NCBI GenBank assembly: GCA_023480765.1 | Contig: JAMCWZ010000118.1 | Coordinates: 5,149-15,258, forward strand | Origin: Nitrospirota bacterium | Lineage (GTDB): Bacteria; Nitrospirota_A; Leptospirillia; Leptospirillales; Leptospirillaceae | Direction: 5' to 3' | DNA length: 10,110 nt | Shown here: positions 6,526-10,110 of the stretch, in pieces | Position numbering within the stretch: the first letter of the stretch is position 1 | Layout: every line of letters begins with the position of its first letter | Made by a program: the position numbers and the translations under genes | Notes under the pieces: generated by a model | What the model was told of the DNA's origin: nothing | The model's database searches: none | The model's input: the letters and a program-made list of their open reading frames with translations, nothing else

Positions 6526-6990
6526 TCAATTTTCCTTCCGAAGCTTGTAAGGAAAATTGTCATAATAATAATCGGGAGGAACGCTTTGTAGAAGATCCGG
6601 GAGCTGGTACGGAGTGATCGGATTCCAGGGTCCTCTCAGATCATCTGCAGCAAACCAATGTTTATGCCAGTATTGAAAATACTCTCCCTCACGATAATAA
6701 AGGGGACGGTCGGAGGAGAAAAAAAGATACAGATTCGTTCGAGGAAGGAGCGTTGGGACCGGTCTTGCGTCGAAGCGGATCGGAGTGGGCGTTTCATCGG
6801 ACAGGTCTGCCGTGTGAGCCGTTTCGGCAGACTGGCATCCTGCCGCAAGCATCAGGAAAAAAGCGAAAATCCATGCTGAAAATACCGGAAGACAAAAAAG
6901 ACCCTTGACTCCTTGGGTACGGACCCCTAGAATCCCTCTCATGAATGAGACGCGCAAAAAATCGTTCAAGAATCCGGTTCTTCTTATCAT
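6526..6990 (-). CDS. Putative lipoprotein of unknown function
   Basis: I do not recognise this protein. From the ATG at 6988-6990 it has 154 residues; from an internal ATG at 6940-6942 it has 138. Either way a basic then hydrophobic segment ends in a lipobox, LAAGC (Cys52 in the long form), so it should be a lipid-anchored envelope protein. The mature part is rich in Tyr, Trp and Pro, with REGEYFQYWHKHWFAADDLRGPW (about 98-120) and a YYYDNFPYKL tail. The stretch resembles, in style only, small envelope proteins with repeated aromatic GPW-type motifs. AGGAG lies about 13 bases before the long start and no ribosome binding site precedes the short one, so the start is open. It is convergent with the SAM hydrolase gene; the two stops are about 20 bases apart. 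Confidence 0.72.
   Translation of the reverse strand: MIRRTGFLNDFLRVSFMRGILGVRTQGVKGLFCLPVFSAWIFAFFLMLAAGCQSAETAHTADLSDETPTPIRFDARPVPTLLPRTNLYLFFSSDRPLYYREGEYFQYWHKHWFAADDLRGPWNPITPYQLPDLLQSVPPDYYYDNFPYKLRKEN
6527..6559. terminator. Convergent 11-bp hairpin between SAM hydrolase and lipoprotein genes
   Basis: CAATTTTCCTT (6527-6537) and AAGGAAAATTG (6549-6559) are perfect inverted repeats around an 11-base loop. The hairpin overlaps the last codons and stop of the minus-strand lipoprotein and lies 22 bases after the plus-strand SAM hydrolase stop, so it could end transcription from both sides. Neither strand has a strong U-tract beyond the stem, though the AT-rich stem arms supply T runs. 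Confidence 0.6.
6905..6933 (+). promoter_or_regulatory. Strong sigma-70-like promoter, TTGACT-17-TAGAAT
   Basis: TTGACT (6905-6910) and TAGAAT (6928-6933) each match the sigma-70 consensus at five of six positions and are exactly 17 bases apart. Expected initiation is at 6940-6941, the first base of an ATG that opens a 42-codon frame. The promoter lies antisense inside the lipoprotein signal-peptide coding region. Confidence 0.6.
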
Positions 6991-7069
6991 CGGTCTTTTG
7001 ATTCTCCTTTTGTCCGGATTATACTACGTCTCTTCCGAATTGCCCCATTTTCACGCAATGGGGCCATAG
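6941..7069 (+). CDS. Candidate leaderless small single-span membrane protein, 42 aa
   Basis: The frame has a textbook small-membrane-protein layout. A basic N-terminus (MNETRKKSFKN) is followed by one continuous hydrophobic span (about 12-30, rich in Leu and Ile with YY at the end) and a short tail with two His (ELPHFHAMGP). No ribosome binding site precedes the ATG, but a TTGACT-17-TAGAAT promoter places the transcription start at or one base before it, which suggests a leaderless mRNA. The TAG (7067-7069) directly abuts the stop codon of the opposite-strand Fur-like gene at 7070. It overlaps the N-terminal codons of the lipoprotein gene if that starts at 6990, and only its start base pairs if that starts at 6942. 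No function can be assigned, and chance remains possible for a frame this short. Confidence 0.5.
   Translation: MNETRKKSFKNPVLLIIGLLILLLSGLYYVSSELPHFHAMGP
7042..7064 (-). terminator. Hairpin just after the Fur-like gene
   Basis: GCCCCATT (7042-7049) and AATGGGGC (7057-7064) form a perfect 8-bp stem with a seven-base loop, six bases past the fur-like stop on the minus strand. No U-tract follows in that direction, so termination strength is uncertain. The same bases code for the end of the plus-strand 42-codon frame. Confidence 0.5.
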
Positions 7070-7510
7070 TTAGTTCTTGCCCTCTCCCTTCTTCCGACAA
7101 CTTTCGCAGATCCCTTCAATCTCAATCCTGTGTATTGTGGAAGAGAACCCTTCCCTCTGAATCACTTCTTCCAGCTCTTTTTCAAACGGACAGGCGTCAA
7201 TATCCCGAATTTCGCCGCAATCCCGGCAGATAATATGGTGATGATGTCCTTTCGAACCCACAATATAAACATCATCCCCGTTTTCCCTGTGAATCTTCTC
7301 GAGAATCCCCTGTTCGAGAAACAGATCAATTGCCCGAAACAACGTCGCCCGTCCTATGGAAGGTTCCATTTCGTTCGCTTTTTTTTCAAAGTCCAATGCT
7401 GAAAAACTTCCTCCGAAGGTCTCCAAAACCTGCAGCAAGGACAGTCTCTGGTCTGTCAGTCGGTATCCGCCGTTGTTCAGTATTGACAGCATTTCCTGAT
7501 ACGTATACAT
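7070..7510 (-). CDS. Fur-family metal-responsive transcriptional regulator
   Basis: The 146-residue protein has the Fur layout: an N-terminal winged helix with a recognition helix SIGRATLFRAI (51-61), then a dimerisation domain with a His cluster HHHH (89-92). Structural zinc pairs CRDC (95-98) and CESC (135-138) are both present, and His127 matches a conserved metal ligand. Three features depart from classical Fur: Phe for Tyr in the TVYR motif, Phe36 where the hinge His is normally found, and Ile83 where E. coli Fur has the Glu81 ligand. Which metal or signal it senses (iron, zinc or peroxide) cannot be decided. The ATG at 7508-7510 is chosen because AAGGAAG lies just upstream; a GTG at 7534 would lengthen it by eight residues. 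A palindrome 25-44 bases upstream suggests autoregulation. Confidence 0.9.
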   Translation of the reverse strand: MYTYQEMLSILNNGGYRLTDQRLSLLQVLETFGGSFSALDFEKKANEMEPSIGRATLFRAIDLFLEQGILEKIHRENGDDVYIVGSKGHHHHIICRDCGEIRDIDACPFEKELEEVIQREGFSSTIHRIEIEGICESCRKKGEGKN

Positions 7511-7534
7511 GGAACTTCCTTTTTCAGAATTCAC

Positions 7535-7554
7535 TCTGACAGAATCCTGTCAGA
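7535..7554 (-). promoter_or_regulatory. Perfect palindromic operator candidate upstream of the Fur-like gene
   Basis: TCTGACAG (7535-7542), four bases, then CTGTCAGA (7547-7554) form a perfect 8+8 inverted repeat. A third half-site, CTGTCA (7569-7574), lies 22 bases from the second and overlaps a perfect minus-strand TTGACA -35 (7575-7570). With 17-base spacing the -10 would fall inside the palindrome, so binding would block the promoter. The motif is unlike the AT-rich Fur, PerR or Zur boxes. Alternatively it is a leader hairpin. Confidence 0.6.
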
Positions 7555-7590
7555 TGTCTCTCTCTCCCCTGTCAAACGGTCGGCAGGGAA

Positions 7591-8211
7591 TTATCCGGAA
7601 ACGTAGAGAAAAGAAAAAGCCTTGAGAGGACTCTGGGGATACAGAACCTTCTGAAGAAAATCCCCCAGAAAATTGAATTCGTTCACGACCTTTGGATAAG
7701 CCGAGACGGAAGAAATCAAAAGCGGATCCGTACAGCCATTGATGTAGTCGCCAAGACCGAACCCTTTTCGGGTATCCACGGGAACCGGGGAGAGGGTCTT
7801 GATAAAACGGTCGATGTCCGAGTGGAAGAAATATCGTCTATATACGTGGTCTTCCCAGTCCACCCACTTGACCTCAATCGCCTGGATATATCCATTGCTT
7901 CGGCCGATAAATCGAACAATCACTTTTTTGTACTTTTCCGGAATCCGGACGACCCTGTTGTGTTCACAGCGGATCACGAACGGATGAGAGGCATCTATTT
8001 CAAGAGAGTATGGCAGTTCGTAAGGAAGGGTTTTCGGATTAAAAAAATGGTTGATCACCCGAACATTGATCCCGCTGGGGCTTGCATCGGGAGTCAGCCC
8101 GATGTTCGACAGGGTCGTCCTCTTCGTCACAGTGGTACAGGAGGATAACAAAACAGTACACAGAAAAATACCGATGAGCGAAGAACGTGACTTCCATTTT
8201 TGAACGTCCAT
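7591..8211 (-). CDS. Putative lipoprotein of unknown function
   Basis: I do not recognise a family for these 206 residues. The N-terminus (MDVQKWKSRSS) is followed by a hydrophobic stretch and a lipobox ending at Cys25 (LLSSC), so it is likely an exported, lipid-anchored envelope protein. The mature part has no further membrane segment. It looks mostly beta-stranded, with charged aromatic blocks such as VKWVDWEDHVYRRYFF in its middle. Two further Cys (in IRCEH and NGCTD) might form a disulfide. The ATG at 8209-8211 has GGAGG about five bases upstream. It begins 59 bases after the stop of the RND pump gene on the same strand and may be cotranscribed with it; an accessory role in the pump or envelope is only a guess. 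Confidence 0.82.
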   Translation of the reverse strand: MDVQKWKSRSSLIGIFLCTVLLSSCTTVTKRTTLSNIGLTPDASPSGINVRVINHFFNPKTLPYELPYSLEIDASHPFVIRCEHNRVVRIPEKYKKVIVRFIGRSNGYIQAIEVKWVDWEDHVYRRYFFHSDIDRFIKTLSPVPVDTRKGFGLGDYINGCTDPLLISSVSAYPKVVNEFNFLGDFLQKVLYPQSPLKAFSFLYVSG

Positions 8212-8270
8212 TGACCCTCCAGATCGTTGCTATGAACTCCAGGAAAGTGGTCCCCTCCGGGGAGGGAGCA

Positions 8271-10110
8271 CTAAGGGTTTTTCCCCTGCCGGGGATGATG
8301 CCCGCGCAAAGTCAGGGAATCATACCAAGAATTCATTCTGTCATAAACAACCGGAACAACCACAAGAGTGAGAAGCATTGAAGAAAGGAGTCCACCAATC
8401 ACGACAAGAGCCATCGGAACACGCAGGGCCCCTCCCGCACCCCACCCGAATGACATGGGAAGCATGCCGGCAATCATCGCCACGGTCGTCATCAGAACGG
8501 GCCTGAGACGGACAGGACAAGCCTCCATCAGGGCGGCGCGACAACTCATTCCTTGCCGACGCAAAGTGTTTGTATAATCCACGAGTAAAATTGCATTCTT
8601 GGCAACCAAACCAAACAGGATAATCACCCCCATTGCACTCATTAAATTGAACGAGGTACCCGTCAGACGGAGTGCGAGGATCGCCCCCACCAGGCTGACC
8701 GGGATTGAAATCATGATGACAAGGGGGGTCAGAAAGTTTTCAAACTGTGCGGCAAGAACCATATAGACAGCCAGAATCGAAAAAAGAATGGCCATGGCAA
8801 ACTGGCCCACAGCTTGCTGAAGGACATCCCCGGAGCCACCGAACCGGTAAGAATACCCCCGCGGAAACAAGGGACGAATAACAGTCTTGATTTCTTCTAT
8901 GGCCTTCCCAAGCGTCTTCTCTCCGGACAGGTTCGCGTTGATCTCCACAGATGGCATCCGGTCATCCCGAATCCTTCTTTCACCTTCACTCCGGTAATCC
9001 AGCTCTGCCACACTGCCCAAGGGAACGACCTTCCCATTGCTTGCCAAAAGAGGCAACCTTGCAAGACCCGACGGATCTGTCAATGCCCGGGGATCGACTC
9101 CGACCAGAACTTTCCTGCTCCCCCTTTCCCCGCTGACGGTCGCCACACTTTCCTCATTCAGCATCAGCCGGAGAGTATGCGCGAGGGAAAAAGGACTGAC
9201 CGCTCCATCCCGAACAGTCTTTTCCCGGGGGTGAATAATCAAGACTTCCTGACGGCTCATTCCCTGAAAGGACACATCCACCAGCCCTTTTATCCGGGTC
9301 AACCGCTCCCTAGCCTGATCGGCCACAGACAGAAGCCTTCTCTGATCAAGCCCCATCAGAATCAACTGAAGTGGTATTTCCGGTGAATTCCCCCCCAACA
9401 GGGAAACCCTGTCAACCGAAGCCTTGTCTCCAGAATCTTCGGTGAAAAATTGGCGAACCTCGGCCATAGACTCGTTCTGCGTTATCGAGCGCTCCTTTGG
9501 GGGCTTGAGAGAAACATAGAGATACCCTTGATTGATTGGCGTTTCCGGATCTCCCCCGATCTGGTAGAAAACGGAAGAGACGCCATTCATCTGCCGGATC
9601 TTGTCAGAAACAAACAGAAATCGCTTATCGGCATAATCGGCAGAGGAGGAGAGCCCCGCCGTCATCTTCACCAGGTAAACCCCCTGATCTGTTTCCGGCA
9701 CCAGATCAATCCCGATTCCCGGAACCAGAAAAACGACGCCTGCAAGGGTTCCGACTGTCGTCAGAAGCACGACCCGGGGATGATCGAGACACCAGGCAAG
9801 AAGCAACCGATAGCGCCCGCGCATTTTTTCGATCACCGACGGGTCCCCGTTTTTCTTCTCTTTTCTGCTTGTGGCCCTGTTTCCTCTCACCATGCGGGCA
9901 GCAAGGACAGGAGTCAACGTCAGGGAAACAAGCATGGACATCAGGACAGCAAAAGAGACTGTGAGTCCAAATTCGTGAAAAAATTTTCCAAAGACTCCTT
10001 TCATGAACGCCACTGGCACAAAGACGGCAACAATACAAAATGTTGTTGCAAGGACGGCCAGTCCGATTTCGCCTACCCCCTCCCTGGCCATACCGGCTTC
10101 AGTCATATCA
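8271..10110 (-). CDS. RND-family efflux transporter, C-terminal part (gene continues past the window)
   Basis: This is the C-terminal 612 residues or so of an inner-membrane RND pump of the AcrB-like drug/solvent type, which works as a trimer with a periplasmic adaptor and an outer-membrane channel and uses the proton gradient. The visible part begins just before transmembrane helix 5 (VLATTFCIVAVFVPVAFMKGVFG). It includes helices 5-6, helix 7 (about 110-130, counting from the Met at 10106), a large periplasmic porter loop (about 131-435), and helices 8-12. The helix-10 motif GLVAKNAILLVDYTN carries the Lys expected in the proton relay (Lys503). The heavy-metal type usually lacks this KNA block, so I favour the organic-compound group. 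The acidic pair of helix 4 and the N-terminus lie outside. No adaptor or channel gene is visible. Confidence 0.93.
   Translation of the reverse strand, partial: DMTEAGMAREGVGEIGLAVLATTFCIVAVFVPVAFMKGVFGKFFHEFGLTVSFAVLMSMLVSLTLTPVLAARMVRGNRATSRKEKKNGDPSVIEKMRGRYRLLLAWCLDHPRVVLLTTVGTLAGVVFLVPGIGIDLVPETDQGVYLVKMTAGLSSSADYADKRFLFVSDKIRQMNGVSSVFYQIGGDPETPINQGYLYVSLKPPKERSITQNESMAEVRQFFTEDSGDKASVDRVSLLGGNSPEIPLQLILMGLDQRRLLSVADQARERLTRIKGLVDVSFQGMSRQEVLIIHPREKTVRDGAVSPFSLAHTLRLMLNEESVATVSGERGSRKVLVGVDPRALTDPSGLARLPLLASNGKVVPLGSVAELDYRSEGERRIRDDRMPSVEINANLSGEKTLGKAIEEIKTVIRPLFPRGYSYRFGGSGDVLQQAVGQFAMAILFSILAVYMVLAAQFENFLTPLVIMISIPVSLVGAILALRLTGTSFNLMSAMGVIILFGLVAKNAILLVDYTNTLRRQGMSCRAALMEACPVRLRPVLMTTVAMIAGMLPMSFGWGAGGALRVPMALVVIGGLLSSMLLTLVVVPVVYDRMNSWYDSLTLRGHHPRQGKNP

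Noticed and set aside
7511..7534. GTG start eight codons upstream for the Fur-like gene
   Set aside because: Those codons contain the AAGGAAG that serves as the ribosome binding site of the ATG at 7510.
8251..8268. GC-rich CCCTC/GAGGG hairpin after the RND gene as a terminator
   Set aside because: The stem is only about five pairs and no U-tract follows on the minus strand, so I did not call it.
9536..9964. Plus-strand frame of 142 codons inside the RND gene
   Set aside because: It is antisense to the porter and membrane-helix coding sequence of the pump and has a low-complexity Arg/Pro/Ser-rich composition typical of a shadow frame.

Overview
The window is an ordinary, densely packed stretch of bacterial chromosome. 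I estimate its GC content at about half. The gene order rpsA-sppA-(HU/IHF)-ffh-rpsP, the Fur-like regulator and the RND pump would fit an acidophilic Nitrospirota bacterium such as Leptospirillum. That assignment is an impression from protein style and gene order, not from a search. I see no insertion sequence, phage gene, CRISPR array, tRNA or rRNA.

Region 1 (1-4680, minus strand) is a housekeeping cluster for translation and protein export. In transcription order it holds ribosomal protein S1 (rpsA), a membrane-anchored signal-peptide peptidase (sppA), a small HU/IHF-type DNA-binding protein, the SRP GTPase Ffh, and the start of ribosomal protein S16 (rpsP, cut by the window edge). A good sigma-70-type promoter precedes rpsA. 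A terminator-like hairpin with a U-tract sits between rpsA and sppA. The stop of the HU/IHF gene shares one base with the ffh start, so those two are translationally coupled. A 10-bp hairpin spans the ffh stop codon ahead of rpsP.

Region 2 (4680-4952) is a non-coding divergent spacer with small repeats and a hairpin. Region 3 (4953-6504, plus strand) is a two-gene unit in which both products are predicted to use S-adenosylmethionine (SAM): an integral-membrane methyltransferase of the isoprenylcysteine carboxyl methyltransferase (ICMT) type and a DUF62-family SAM hydrolase. In the hydrolase, the His of the usual Asp-Arg-His triad appears to be Gln.

Region 4 (6505-7590) holds a minus-strand lipoprotein, a Fur-family regulator with an unusual metal site and a perfect palindrome in its promoter, and between them a 42-codon plus-strand frame. 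That frame encodes a single-span membrane peptide. Its ATG lies exactly where a TTGACT-17-TAGAAT promoter would start transcription, so it is a candidate leaderless small-protein gene. Region 5 (7591-10110, minus strand) carries the C-terminal part of an RND efflux pump followed by an unknown lipoprotein, directly upstream of the Fur-like gene.

The most interesting items are the leaderless small membrane protein, the His-to-Gln change in the SAM hydrolase, and the pairing of a divergent Fur-family regulator with a non-canonical operator. I found no clear multi-gene novel system.
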